From contig CAVQMN010000008.1 in NCBI GenBank assembly GCA_963713625.1, positions 676,645-740,644 on the forward strand: DNA of 64,000 nt, given 5' to 3'. The translations under genes were made by a program, and so were the position numbers. Positions within the stretch are counted from its first letter, which is position 1. The number at the start of each line of letters is the position of its first letter. Origin of the DNA: Bog-756 sp963713625 (lineage in GTDB: Bacteria > Actinomycetota > Acidimicrobiia > Acidimicrobiales > RAAP-2). This document shows positions 42,989-51,910 of this stretch, in pieces. The notes below the pieces were generated by a model. The model was not told the DNA's origin and made no database searches. It saw only the letters and a program-made list of their open reading frames with translations.

Positions 42989-43287
42989 ATGGGAAGGGCC
43001 AGTCGACGAAAGCGCGAAAGGCGGAGTGCCAGCCCGCAGGAGAGCCAGCACCAGGCGAGTTGGGATCACAGGGGCTGGACGGCGTCAACGTGGGTCACCA
43101 CGGTGTGGCCATTCCGGACGGGCACAGCTGGGGTGGTCGCAGGACCGGGGCCGGACGCCCACGCCTCTACACAAGCGATGCGGAACGCCAGGCTGCCTAC
43201 CGGGCCCGACGCCGATCAACCACCTCGAGCATTCCAGAGCATCGGGACGGCAAGCCGCCGGCCGGCGGCGCGCCAGATACGACGTGA
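42989..43287 (+). pseudogene. Possible remnant of a small DNA-binding-type protein
   Basis: ATG at 42989 opens MGRASRRKRERR, a common actinobacterial protein start. Some 70 bases on, a second frame (from about 43060) gives GRRTGAGRPRLYTSDAERQA then AYRARRRS, a pattern seen in small mobile-element DNA-binding proteins. Joining them needs a one- or two-base frameshift. It may be a decayed gene or two unrelated open stretches. Confidence 0.3.
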
Positions 43288-43321
43288 GTCCACTGCCCGT
43301 GACCGGTCGGGATCCTGAAGT

Positions 43322-43336
43322 GCTAGCATTGCTAGC
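43322..43336. promoter_or_regulatory. Toxin-antitoxin operator palindrome
   Basis: GCTAGCA-T-TGCTAGC is a perfect 7-bp inverted repeat immediately upstream of the GGAGG site and the antitoxin ATG. RHH antitoxins repress their own operon from such sites. Confidence 0.65.
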
Positions 43337-43348
43337 GGAGGTGCAGCG

Positions 43349-43594
43349 ATGGCAGCAGTCAGTATTCGGAACTTGGACGACACAGTGAGAGAGCGCCTGC
43401 GGGTCCGGGCTGCCGCCCATGGTCGGTCAATGGAGGCCGAGATGCGCGCAATTCTCGTCGAGGCCGTCCGCGAGCCGAGTGACGAAAAGGGCCTCCTTGA
43501 AGCACTGGCTGACCGGTTCGGTGAACTCGGAGGTGTCGATCTCGACCTTCCGCCCCGTTCCGCAGCGCCTCGAGCTGTCGACTTCACTTCGTGA
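43349..43594 (+). CDS. vapB: RHH (FitA/VapB-type) antitoxin
   Basis: The 81-residue protein begins MAAVSIRNLDDTVRERLRVR then AAAHGRSMEAEMRAILVEA, a ribbon-helix-helix domain of the FitA-like/Arc type that binds DNA as a dimer. The C-terminal 35 residues are acidic and would wrap the toxin. ATG at 43349 follows GGAGG. Its stop overlaps the toxin GTG (GTGA), the usual coupling in type II modules. Confidence 0.9.
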   Translation: MAAVSIRNLDDTVRERLRVRAAAHGRSMEAEMRAILVEAVREPSDEKGLLEALADRFGELGGVDLDLPPRSAAPRAVDFTS

Positions 43595-44010
43595 TCGTCG
43601 CCGATACCAATGTTGTTTCGGAGCTGATGAAGGTCGAGCCTTCACCTGCAGTCCGAGCATGGGTGTTGGCACACGGTCACCACGAGCTGCGAATCACGGC
43701 GATCACGGTGGCCGAGATCCTCTACGGCGTCGAGCGGCTCCCGAACGGCCGACGCAAGGACACGCTTCGGGAGGCAGCAGTAGACGTGTTCAGCCGGTTC
43801 ACGGATGATGTCCTCCCCTTCGACGCCGCCGCAGCGACGGTCTACCCGGGGATCGTCGACTATCGCGATCGGCAGGGGACGCCAATCAGCGGATACGACG
43901 CTCAGATCGCTGCCATCTGCCGGGCCAACGACGCGTCCTTGGCGACGAGAAATGAGAAGGACTTCGCCGGCGTCGGAGTTGAGCTCATCAAGCCTTGGTC
44001 GTCCGTATAG
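43591..44010 (+). CDS. vapC: PIN-domain (VapC/FitB-type) toxin
   Basis: The 139-residue PIN protein has the acidic metal-binding residues in place: Asp5 in VADTNVVSEL, Glu43 in VAEILYG, Asp105 in GYDAQIAAIC and Asp123 in RNEKDFAGV. It is a magnesium-dependent RNase expected to cleave tRNA or rRNA when free of antitoxin. GTG at 43591 overlaps the antitoxin stop. The reading frame is intact, so this module is probably functional within the decaying island. Confidence 0.92.
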   Translation: MIVADTNVVSELMKVEPSPAVRAWVLAHGHHELRITAITVAEILYGVERLPNGRRKDTLREAAVDVFSRFTDDVLPFDAAAATVYPGIVDYRDRQGTPISGYDAQIAAICRANDASLATRNEKDFAGVGVELIKPWSSV

Positions 44011-44113
44011 CTCCGACATCCGGGTGGCGCCCGTCATTGATAGGAGGAAGGGCGCATCCTGCGTAATCCACCGCAAGGTACGGCACTTCACTCGCCTGCA
44101 CTTTTGGCGAAAC

Positions 44114-45385
44114 TGAGCTTCCCCCGGTTTGACGGACGCATGCACTGAGGTGGTAGCACCTCGGGAAGGAGTCCTTGATGCCACGACCCTCGTCCGCCGG
44201 AGTTCCGCGCTCGAGCCATCGAATTGGCCAGAGAAGGAGCAAAGCCGATGGCCACCCTGGCCCACGACCTCGGCGTCTCTGAAAGCGGCCTTGGCAACCG
44301 GGTGGCCAAGGCCGGCGTCGACGAGGGCCGCAAGGACAGAGTGACCTCGTCAGAGCGGGCCGAACTGGTTGAACTGCGCCGCAAGCTCCGGGTTTCGGAG
44401 ATGGAGAACGAGATCCTCCGGCGAGCGGCAGCGTATTTCGCCAGGGAGAACATCCTCCCAAATGACCTACACCTTCATCGCCCAGCGCTGCTCGGATCTG
44501 CCGGTGGCCACCGCGTGTTGTCGGGCCATGGGGGTGTCCACCTCGGGGTTCTATGCCTGGCAGGCCAACCCGGCCTCTGAGCGGGACTGGGACGGCGCCC
44601 GACTCACCGACACCATGTTCGACATCCATCGGATGTCACGACGGTCGTATGGGTCCCCACGGGTCCACGCCGAGCTGATCCTCGGCCAGGGTCAGCGGTG
44701 TTCCCGCAAGCGAGTGGCCCGGCTCATGGTCCAGGCCGGCATCGTGGGCATCCACCGGCGCAAGTTCCGGGGCTGCACTCGCCGTGATCCCGGTGCCACG
44801 CCGGCCGCGGACCTGGTGCAGCGCAACTTCAACCCGACCGAGCCAGACCGGCTGTGGGTCATGGACGTCACCGAACACCCGCCCGGAGAGGGCAGGGTCT
44901 ATCTGGCCGTCGTCCTCGAAGCCTGGAGCCGTCGGGTGGTGGGCTGGTCCATCGCCGACCACATCCGCTCCGAGCTCGTCGTCCATGCCGTACAGATGGC
45001 TTCTGGAGACGACAACCTCCAGCGGGCAAGACGGTGGCTCATTCCGATGACGGATCTCAATGCACATCTTGGGCCTTTGGCCGCGGACTTCGGGCGGCGG
45101 GCCTGCTCGGTTCTATGGGCACCATCGAAGACTGCTCCGACAACAGCGCCGTGGAGAGCTTCTTTGGGACCTTGCAGATCGAGTTGCTCGACGAGCACTG
45201 CTGGGACACCCGCAAGCAGTTGGCTCTCGCCATGATCGACTGGATCGAGACCTGATACAACCCGTCGAGACGGCACTCCTACTGCGGGATGCTCAGCCCG
45301 GTCGACTACGAACAAGCCCACACACTCGCCGCAGCTGCAGCATGATCGGCACAACCAATCTTTCCGCTGGAGCGGGGGAAGCTCA
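44114..45385 (+). mobile_element. Degenerate IS3-family insertion sequence
   Basis: A 1272-bp element whose ends are inverted repeats: TGAGCTTCCCCCG at 44114-44126 and its complement at 45373-45385, with further partial matches inside. It contains a two-frame IS3-type transposase with three inactivating changes. I see no matching target duplication at the borders (flanks AAAC and CGAT). It ends 21 bases before the phospholipase-like start codon. Confidence 0.85.
44178..45345 (+). pseudogene. IS3-family transposase (OrfA-OrfB), inactivated
   Basis: OrfA starts at ATG 44178 (GAAGGAG upstream) but needs a one-base shift by about 44197 to reach EFRARAIELAREGAKPMATL and the leucine-zipper region RAELVELRRKLRVSEMENEI. 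OrfB starts about 44463 with MTYTFIAQRCSDLPVATACC, carries the first catalytic Asp in WVMDVTEH, then loses frame at about 45000. The second Asp (HSDDGSQ) and Glu (DNSAVESFFG) are in the next frame, which meets TGA at 45253-45255 where Trp is expected before YNPSRRHSYCGMLSPVDYE. The element cannot move on its own. Confidence 0.85.
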
Positions 45386-45406
45386 CGATTGACGAGGAGG
45401 GTCCGA

Positions 45407-46987
45407 ATGACCACAGAGCAAAGCCATGCCATGGACCACATCGTCGTGGTCCTATTCGAGAACCGGTCCTTGGACAACGTGCTGGGCCGCCTCTATGGAC
45501 CCGGAGACGGTAAGACCTTCGAGGGGGTCATCGGGAAAGAGCTCTCGAATCCCATTCCCGAGTGGGCAGAGCACGGGGCCGAACGCAAGGTGGTTCCCTA
45601 CCACGTAACCACTGATATGGACTCGCCCAATCCCGACTCGGGTGAAGAGTACTTCCACACCAACACCCAGCTCTTCAACACACTCGACGACCACAATCGG
45701 TTCAAGATCGACGAAGGCGCCAGCGAACCATGGAACGCTCCGGCGCCGGGTACGACACCAACCATGAGCGGCTTCGTAACGGACTACATTTCGACGTTCA
45801 CCGGCGAGGTCGGCCGTCAGCCCACCTACGACGAGTACGCCCAGATCATGACCGGCTACACCCCCGAGCAACTCCCAGTGCTGAGTGGCTTGGCTCGAGA
45901 CTTCGGGGTGTTCGACCACTGGTTCTCAGAAGTCCCCTCCCAGACCTTCATGAACCGCTCGTTTTGGACGGCGGCCACATCCTCGGGCCTGGTAGTGAAC
46001 AGCGCATCGGCAAAGTGGATGACCAAGAACACCGCTGAGACTGTGTTCGAACGCCTCGAAGCACATGGCAAGACCTGGAAGGTGTACGTCGCCGAGCCAA
46101 TGCCCCTTTCGATCACTGGCTTCATCCACTTCCCACGACTTCAGGAACGCCTGGCCACCCACTTCGTGCCATTGGAGGAGTTCGTCAAGGATGCAGCGGC
46201 CGGGACCCTGCCCGACCTGTCGTGGATCGAGCCGGACATGGCCTCTGGCCACAACGACTACCACCCCGCTTACGGTCGGTCGTTCATCGGAGGGGACCTC
46301 GACATCGGCTTCGACCCCCCGTCGTCGATGTTGGGTGGTGAAGCCCTTCTACAGCGCATCTATGACGCCTATCGGTCCATGACGGGACCTTCGGGCACCA
46401 ATGTCTGGAACACAGCCCTGTTGATCGGCTGGGATGAGCCGGGTGGGACCTACGATCACGTCCCGCCCGGTCCCGTGCCGCCCCCGGAGGAAGGTGCCCC
46501 GCCAGGAGAGCTGGGGTTCCGGTTCGATCGCTCGGGCTACAGAGTCCCCGCCATCATGGTCTCGCCCTGGGTCGAACCCGGCTCGGTCTACAACGAGGAG
46601 TACCGGCACACCTCTTTTATCGCCACCCTCCGCAAAGTGTGGGGCATCGGTCAGCCCTTCACCCAACGTGACGCCTCTTCCCGGACGTTCGACCAGGTGT
46701 TCGTGCTAAACAGCCCCCGTGAACCCAAAGACTGGGTCATCGTCGAGGCGCAAGCAGTGCCTGACTGGACGATCGACATCCAGGCCGCCGGAGGTGCATT
46801 GAGTACCTTGGGCAAGGCCATTGGTCCGGGCATCATCGAATTGGCCAAGCAAATGGGCATTTCTCTGCCATCGCAACTCGCAGGCCCCAGCCCCCAGTTC
46901 ACGCCAGAGTTGCTCATGCAGTTCCTTCGGGAGGTCTGCCTGCACCTTTTCCCGGGGCTTGAGTTGAAGAGCAGTTCGACGAAGTGA
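45407..46987 (+). CDS. Phospholipase C-like phosphoesterase (PF04185 type)
   Basis: The 526-residue protein has the conserved blocks of bacterial phospholipase C and acid phosphatase enzymes: MDHIVVVLFENRSLDNVLGR near the start, SEVPSQTFMNRSFWTAATSS, SWIEPDMASGHNDYHP, LIGWDEPGGTYDHVPP and RHTSFIATLRKVWG. Glu and Asn of ENRS and the His/Asp clusters would bind the metals. There is no signal or Tat leader, unlike secreted members, so a cytoplasmic enzyme is suggested. ATG at 45407 follows GAGGAGG, which abuts the IS element; its original promoter may have been displaced. Confidence 0.88.
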   Translation: MTTEQSHAMDHIVVVLFENRSLDNVLGRLYGPGDGKTFEGVIGKELSNPIPEWAEHGAERKVVPYHVTTDMDSPNPDSGEEYFHTNTQLFNTLDDHNRFKIDEGASEPWNAPAPGTTPTMSGFVTDYISTFTGEVGRQPTYDEYAQIMTGYTPEQLPVLSGLARDFGVFDHWFSEVPSQTFMNRSFWTAATSSGLVVNSASAKWMTKNTAETVFERLEAHGKTWKVYVAEPMPLSITGFIHFPRLQERLATHFVPLEEFVKDAAAGTLPDLSWIEPDMASGHNDYHPAYGRSFIGGDLDIGFDPPSSMLGGEALLQRIYDAYRSMTGPSGTNVWNTALLIGWDEPGGTYDHVPPGPVPPPEEGAPPGELGFRFDRSGYRVPAIMVSPWVEPGSVYNEEYRHTSFIATLRKVWGIGQPFTQRDASSRTFDQVFVLNSPREPKDWVIVEAQAVPDWTIDIQAAGGALSTLGKAIGPGIIELAKQMGISLPSQLAGPSPQFTPELLMQFLREVCLHLFPGLELKSSSTK

Positions 46988-47519
46988 ACCCCGTCCGCTA
47001 ACGCCGCGCTACGAACCGAACCTTGATGACGGAATGGAACCGGAGGCATCGCCGCGACCTTCCCGGCGCGAGCACGCCAAAGCACCGCCGAGACCAGACG
47101 AGGACGAGCTGGCTCGAGCAGAAGAGGAACTCAAGGAAGCAACTGAGGAGTGGACTGAGCATCACTAGACCCACCGGTCAAGGGGCGCCGGTTGCTTTAC
47201 GTCTATGCGAGGATGTCAGCGCACCCGAGGGCGCACCCCACTGAAGACAGCTCTTCGACGTAGCAGCCTTCGCAGCCATGAAGCGCTACGAGGCCATGAT
47301 CTGGGCGCAAGGTTCGGATGAATGCCGGTAGGCGTGTCAGCGTCGAGGCAGAAGGTCTGGAACAAGCGAAGTGGAACTGGAAGCGCAGAAGGGAGACGGA
47401 CGCTCTTCAGTCTGCATTCCGAAGAAGACGCCTCACGCCCTCGCTCATTCCGGGCACACACCGTGCCGGCCAGCGACAGCTGATGAGCGGCTCGGTCCCG
47501 GTGGTAGCGGGCATGTTCG
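46988..47519. other. Gene-poor stretch in the island
   Basis: 532 bases. Apart from a possible 44-codon frame at 47034-47168, I see no gene, RNA or repeat. Base composition and short scattered frames fit decayed sequence. Confidence 0.6.
47034..47168 (+). CDS. Possible very small acidic protein
   Basis: ATG 47034 to TAG 47168 encodes 44 residues: MEPEASPRPSRREHAKAPPR followed by PDEDELARAEEELKEATEEW, a charged helix. There is no ribosome binding site and no recognised relative. It could be a chance frame in degraded DNA. Confidence 0.25.
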   Translation: MEPEASPRPSRREHAKAPPRPDEDELARAEEELKEATEEWTEHH

Positions 47520-48392
47520 TTAGTGATGAAGCATCCAGTGATCATCGGACAACGCAGCTTCCAAGACGATGGCTGCCTCTTGCCATGGAGGCACCTCCGG
47601 CTGATCAGATCGCAACCAGCGATTGTGCACGACCTGTACGCCTGCAACCTCCAGCCACCACTTCATTTCGCTGGTGGTCGGGTTCCAGTCAGACCTTTCG
47701 AGGTACCCGGCGATGACTCCTTGAGCATGCCGTAGGTCCTTGGAACCCGAATGGGCAGCCCTGAGCAGACCGATAAATGCGGCACGAGCAACATCGAGTC
47801 CCCGAGGGGCGACGTGCGCTCGTTCCCAGTCGATCAGGACAGCCCGCTTTTCGGACTCTAGATAGTTGCCGTTTCCTGGATCGCCATGAGTTACAACTAA
47901 CGGTCCCAACGGTGGCGTCGGCTCGCAACGGGCAGCGGGGGCGAGCCGATCGCCTAGGGCAGTGATCTTGTCCCGATGAGAAGAGACGAACTCAGCTTCC
48001 TCGAAGATCGGTAAGTCCGAGCCGCGCCAAGGCGCGCCCTCCAGGCGTTGGAGCGCCACTCCCATCCTTCTCCACGACGCTGGCGACTCCGCATGCTTGC
48101 CATCGATGCGTTCAGTCACCAAGCAACGGGCGAATGGTTCGTCTCCAACTCTTCCTGTCCCGAACCAATGAACCCTCGGTACATCCACTTCTTTCTGGTA
48201 GAGCCACGAGAGCGCTCGATGCTCGACCCCAAGACGTCCAGGAATGCGCTCGAGTTTCAGCACAACGGGGTTCCTTGACCCAGCCTCCACTCCAAAGAAG
48301 ACACGGTGCTCTAACCCGGTGGGAGCCGGCTCCAGATGATCCACTCCATACCCATCCGATAGTTCCGCCACGAGAATCACCGTTACGACCAT
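47520..48392 (-). CDS. Aminoglycoside phosphotransferase-fold kinase
   Basis: The 290-residue protein has a kinase-like C-lobe with the Brenner motif VVTHGDPGNGNYL (catalytic Asp and Asn) and the metal-binding Asp in VLIDWERAHVAPRGLDVARA. The N-lobe has VVLKLERIPGRLGVEHRAL with the expected Lys and Glu. Such APH/choline-kinase-fold proteins phosphorylate small molecules; the substrate is unknown and antibiotic resistance should not be assumed. ATG at 48392 was chosen; a start at 48431 would add 13 residues. Confidence 0.8.
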   Translation of the reverse strand: MVVTVILVAELSDGYGVDHLEPAPTGLEHRVFFGVEAGSRNPVVLKLERIPGRLGVEHRALSWLYQKEVDVPRVHWFGTGRVGDEPFARCLVTERIDGKHAESPASWRRMGVALQRLEGAPWRGSDLPIFEEAEFVSSHRDKITALGDRLAPAARCEPTPPLGPLVVTHGDPGNGNYLESEKRAVLIDWERAHVAPRGLDVARAAFIGLLRAAHSGSKDLRHAQGVIAGYLERSDWNPTTSEMKWWLEVAGVQVVHNRWLRSDQPEVPPWQEAAIVLEAALSDDHWMLHH

Positions 48393-48490
48393 AGAACCAC
48401 GGATCTGAACTCGCCCCGGCTTGCCGATCAAGCCCGACTGACAATCGCCGAGATTCGGTGGTCACGGCGCTCTTCGGCAGCGTCCAAGCC

Positions 48491-49651
48491 CTAGTCGCCG
48501 AGATCAGAGCGGCCTTTGGCGCCAAAATGGGGGACGAGTCCGGTGATGATTCGTTGCTGGTCGCGGGCCCGTGAAACGTTAGCCAGGACAATCATCGCTC
48601 GACCCGAATGGGGGGCGAGTCCCAGGAAGGACGAATAGCCTCCGGTCCGGCCGTTGTGCATCATCAGTCTCCGCTTGCTGCCAGGGTCCAGTTCGATGCC
48701 CCAGAACATGCCGCTTGCCCGGTTGGGTCCGGCGGTGGCAACGCCGTTGATCGGTGTCAATGAAGCGCTTCCCGGCGCTGAGCCGTCCAACAAAGCCACG
48801 GCAAGCCGGGTCATGTCGCGGAGCGTACTGATGACGCCGCCCGCCGGCGCAAAGCCACCCATGGTTGTCCACGACGGACGCCGGAGACCCATCGATGACC
48901 AGCCTGGCGGGGCCGTCTGCTGCGGACCGGCCACGACGGAGGCGGTCATTCCGAGCGGAGTCAAGATCCGCTCCGTCAGCAAAGCCACGTAGTCGGCGCC
49001 CGCGCCCAGGGCAAGGAGATGTCCGAGGACAGCGCCGCCCAGGTTTGAGTACCTGAACTCTCCCCGGTCCCGGAGTCGTTGGCGAGCGGCCAACCTCAGC
49101 ACACCCGAAGCCGTGGTCGTCCGATAGGGGTGCGTTCCCAGCAGGAGAAACCGTGCTCCCCGGACGAACGTGAACAGACCCCGAGGCATCCGCGGCAGGC
49201 CGGAGGTGTGGGTGCACAGCTCCCTGAGGGAGATCGAGCCGAACGGGATCCCTGCATCGACCGGGAGCAGGTCGCCGATCTTGGTGTCCAATGAAACTTC
49301 GCCGCGATCGATGGCGTCAGCAAGCAGCATTCCGGTGAGCGCTTTCGTAATCGAACCGATCTCGAAGCGTGTCTCAGGCGTTGCGTCAATATACGCGCAC
49401 CGGGGGTTCGGAGCGGCGTAGAGATCGACCAGGCCGGCGGCGGTACTTCTCGCCCGGTGCCCGGCGAGGACGACAAGGTCAGCCGCAAGCTCCTGGTCAT
49501 CCTCGCCATCAGATCGGTCGTCCACCACGGCCGAATCTAGTGAAGGTGGTGCAGGCTTGCTGACTGCGTCAGGCGTCGGCAAGGGCACCGTCGGATACGG
49601 CCCATCTATGCCCGTCGGCCGTGGCTGTGAACGCACCCCAAGCCGGTTCAC
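48491..49651 (-). CDS. Serine beta-lactamase-fold hydrolase
   Basis: The 386-residue protein belongs to the class C beta-lactamase / penicillin-binding-protein-like family: SxxK in EIGSITKALTGMLL, YSN in GEFRYSNLGGAVLGHLL and HNG in MMHNGRTGGYSSF. The FELCTHTSGLPRMP-like segment (LRELCTHTSGLPRMPR) is typical. Substrates range from peptides to esters. There is no signal peptide and the first 60 residues are disordered, so the true start may be further in, or an N-terminal leader has been lost. GTG at 49651. Confidence 0.85.
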   Translation of the reverse strand: MNRLGVRSQPRPTGIDGPYPTVPLPTPDAVSKPAPPSLDSAVVDDRSDGEDDQELAADLVVLAGHRARSTAAGLVDLYAAPNPRCAYIDATPETRFEIGSITKALTGMLLADAIDRGEVSLDTKIGDLLPVDAGIPFGSISLRELCTHTSGLPRMPRGLFTFVRGARFLLLGTHPYRTTTASGVLRLAARQRLRDRGEFRYSNLGGAVLGHLLALGAGADYVALLTERILTPLGMTASVVAGPQQTAPPGWSSMGLRRPSWTTMGGFAPAGGVISTLRDMTRLAVALLDGSAPGSASLTPINGVATAGPNRASGMFWGIELDPGSKRRLMMHNGRTGGYSSFLGLAPHSGRAMIVLANVSRARDQQRIITGLVPHFGAKGRSDLGD

Positions 49652-49756
49652 CTGGGATACCCCCGACGGCTCAATCAGGGCTCGCGTCTGATCTCCGCAG
49701 TTTCAAACGAATAGGCCCGTTTCGTCGCCTATTCGGCCCTCGGTTGCCCACTCGGC

Positions 49757-50419
49757 TCAGCGGTAGATGTTCACCGACTCGTCCAACCCCATGAGACTGG
49801 GCTCGGCCCGGCCGGTCGAGATCAGGATGAATGTCATCGGGTCACCGGAGATGGGCTGACCTCCCCCGGAGATGGGGAACTCCGCGATCCCGTCGAGGCG
49901 CAACGTGGCTGGACGCCAGGCCTGATCGGTCAGGACCTGGGAGATGTGCGACACCGAGGGGAGCAGGCCGTCACCCAGAACCGGCGAACGACCGGTCGCC
50001 TGTCGAATATCGTCGGCATGCAGGAAGGTGTCGAACCACAGCGATTCAAGACCTTGGCCGAGGGTGCCCGGCGTCCCGGGCGGTCCCGGAGCTTCCCATG
50101 CCTGGTCGTCGAAAGCGGCCGCCAAAGCGGCAGCGGATTCCGTGGAGGTGTCGAGTTCGTCGGCCAGAGCGTCCGGCCCACGACCTCTCCGCTCACGCAC
50201 CTGGCGATCGGTTACCTCCGGTGTGCCGAGCCCGTCGAGTCGAAGCACGCTCACGTCGGTGATCTGGCCGACCACATGCCCTGCGACATCGGCTGCAGTC
50301 CACCCCTCACAGCGACTGGGTGCCTGCCATTCATCGGCGGAGAGGTTCCGGAGCAATCCCGAAAAGGCCCGGTACTCCTCGATCATTCCTGGCATCACTA
50401 CGGTCCGTCCGAGTGTCAT
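49757..50419 (-). CDS. MDMPI/DinB-like, mycothiol-dependent maleylpyruvate isomerase-family protein
   Basis: The 220-residue protein has the N-terminal DinB-like helical bundle: MIEEYRAFSGLLRNLSADEW, CEGWTAADVAGHVVGQI with the metal His, and LWFDTFLHADDIRQATGR with the second His-Asp pair. This is the actinobacterial MDMPI group, which includes mycothiol S-transferases. A C-terminal beta-rich part follows. ATG at 50419 lacks a strong ribosome site. It implies a mycothiol-producing host. Confidence 0.82.
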   Translation of the reverse strand: MTLGRTVVMPGMIEEYRAFSGLLRNLSADEWQAPSRCEGWTAADVAGHVVGQITDVSVLRLDGLGTPEVTDRQVRERRGRGPDALADELDTSTESAAALAAAFDDQAWEAPGPPGTPGTLGQGLESLWFDTFLHADDIRQATGRSPVLGDGLLPSVSHISQVLTDQAWRPATLRLDGIAEFPISGGGQPISGDPMTFILISTGRAEPSLMGLDESVNIYR

Positions 50420-50666
50420 CGGTCGCCTCCCTAGATCGAGGACGTAGAATTCTCCTGGCGTGCAACTTACATGGACTTCACATGCGGACCGTCAGTGATC
50501 TCAGTCACGGCGATCTGGGGCACCCTCAGCCATCCATGCACGGCGAACAGTCTCCAGGAGTCTCGAACCCCTTTGAGCTCGTGCTCACCCACGGCCGGCC
50601 CGGAGCGTCGAAGGTGACGAGGAATCCGTCGCCCGTCGTCTTGAGGTATCCGTCTTCTCTATGGCA

Positions 50667-50900
50667 TCAATGGCGCTTGCGCCGGGCATTCCTCGATTGC
50701 ACTCGCTTCGCTTTCCGATTGCGACGGCTGGCATCACTGCGGGTCGTGTGCCCTACTTGACTATCGGTCGTGCGTCCGTCGTGGATGTGGCTGGCCTCGC
50801 CGTCGTCCGTTGCCAGACTATGGCGGCGACGACTCATCGTTGTGATACCCCCGACGACAAGGACAACAGCGAGGAGACCGAAGATCAAGATGTAGAACAT
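50667..50900 (-). CDS. Small single-pass membrane protein
   Basis: The 77-residue protein starts MFYILIFGLLAVVLVVGGIT, one clear N-terminal transmembrane helix, then a polar and strongly basic tail rich in Arg and Lys (RRNRKAKRVQSRNARRKRH). This is the layout of a membrane-anchored small protein with a cytoplasmic, nucleic-acid- or lipid-headgroup-binding tail. I do not recognise the family. ATG at 50900 has only a weak GAGGTG upstream. Confidence 0.6.
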   Translation of the reverse strand: MFYILIFGLLAVVLVVGGITTMSRRRHSLATDDGEASHIHDGRTTDSQVGHTTRSDASRRNRKAKRVQSRNARRKRH

Positions 50901-51390
50901 GGCCCATTAGACCATGGACACCTCGAGGTGTCCTGCCCTATTGCTTTGTAGCTGCCTCACCCACCCGGTGGTCGGGGATAGGTCCCCGCTCGCGAGTTGC
51001 TACCTTTGGGGACCTGGCGCAGGAAAGAGGCCGGGAGAAGCTCTCCCCTCAAGGACTGGATGCCGGTGCCGAGGCAAAGGTCGTCAACGTCGAGTCAAGG
51101 CAGTATGGCGATCAACTCGTTGCTCAATTCGGCGACCACGGTCATGCCACGGTCCGGGTTGGCTTCCCCGAGACCACCGTTTGCCACCCCATGCCCTGCT
51201 TCCGCCACATTGATTGCGAGGAGGACATTCCGTGGAGGGTGATCCTCGTAGCCTTCTGACCCACCTCAAAACAACCGCCGCTGACATGGTGATCGGGACG
51301 CTCTTCCTGAGATTTCGCCGTCATGCCCGTTGCATTCGTCCTTCTCGGGGATTACCTTGCAATGGGAAGCCTCGGGCGGAGGTTCAGAGG
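50901..51390. other. Gene-poor stretch with a start-less open frame
   Basis: 490 bases without an accepted gene. One plus-strand frame from about 50950 to TGA 51257-51259 reads like a real protein end (KVVNVESRQYGDQLVAQFGD, then HGHATVRVGFPETTVCH and PWRVILVAF) but has no ATG or GTG in range. I treat it as a gene remnant. Confidence 0.4.
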
Positions 51391-51687
51391 ATGCCGTTCA
51401 TTCAGATCATCGAATTGAGGACCAGCCGACCGGATGAGGTCGAAGCGCTGGTCAAACGATGGGAAGCTGAGACGGCGGGTGTGCGGACCGCCCAGAGGGG
51501 CACGTTTACACAGGATCGGGATCAGCCGAATACGTACGTCCAGATCGTGGAGTTCCCCTCCTACGAGGACGCGATGTCGAATTCCTCAATGCCGGAAACG
51601 GCATCGTTTGCGAGGCGACTCGCTGATCTGTGTGACGGACCGATGGAGTTCCGCAACCTCGATGTGCGCAGCATCGAAGAGATGTGA
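51391..51687 (+). CDS. Small dimeric alpha-beta-barrel-type protein
   Basis: The 98-residue protein begins MPFIQIIELRTSRPDEVEAL and continues VQIVEFPSYEDAMSNSSMPE, a beta-alpha-beta pattern like antibiotic-biosynthesis-monooxygenase or DABB proteins. No catalytic residues can be assigned. ATG at 51391 follows CGGAGGTTCAGAGG, and was preferred over an upstream in-frame start at 51214 because only the later part looks like folded protein. It is followed 34 bases later by the DUF1059 gene and may form an operon with it. Confidence 0.75.
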   Translation: MPFIQIIELRTSRPDEVEALVKRWEAETAGVRTAQRGTFTQDRDQPNTYVQIVEFPSYEDAMSNSSMPETASFARRLADLCDGPMEFRNLDVRSIEEM

Positions 51688-51721
51688 CGGTGAACCGAGT
51701 CGAATCCAAAGGAGGATTGCC

Positions 51722-51910
51722 ATGGGACGGAAGGTCGCAGATTGCCGTGACTTCCCGAGTGAAAACGACTGCACGCTCACCATCTCCGGTGAAGAAGACG
51801 AGATGGTCACTGCCGCCACTCAACACGCCGTTTCAGCCCACGGGCATGAGGACACCGATGAGGTTCGGGCGTGGCTTCGCCAGAACCTAAAAGACGAAGT
51901 TTCGGCCTGA
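51722..51910 (+). CDS. DUF1059 family protein
   Basis: A 62-residue protein: MGRKVADCRDFPSENDCTLT, then EEDEMVTAATQHAVSAHGHE and a short helix. This Cys/His-containing small protein matches DUF1059, common in actinobacteria, of unknown function. ATG at 51722 has an excellent AAAGGAGG site. It lies just downstream of the DABB-like gene on the same strand. Confidence 0.82.
   Translation: MGRKVADCRDFPSENDCTLTISGEEDEMVTAATQHAVSAHGHEDTDEVRAWLRQNLKDEVSA

Larger units (their letters stand above)
42773..43348. other. Intergenic region after the integrase
   Basis: 576 bases with no intact gene. It holds the remnant described at 42989-43287 and, at its end, the operator and ribosome site of the toxin-antitoxin operon. 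The first 200 bases show nothing I recognise. Confidence 0.6.

Noticed and set aside
44110..45390. Target-site duplication of the IS3-type element
   Set aside because: The 3-4 bases on each side (AAAC and CGAT) do not match.
47216..47720. Overlapping small frames on both strands before the phosphotransferase gene
   Set aside because: None has a ribosome site, domain or coding-like composition, and several are antisense to the kinase-like gene.
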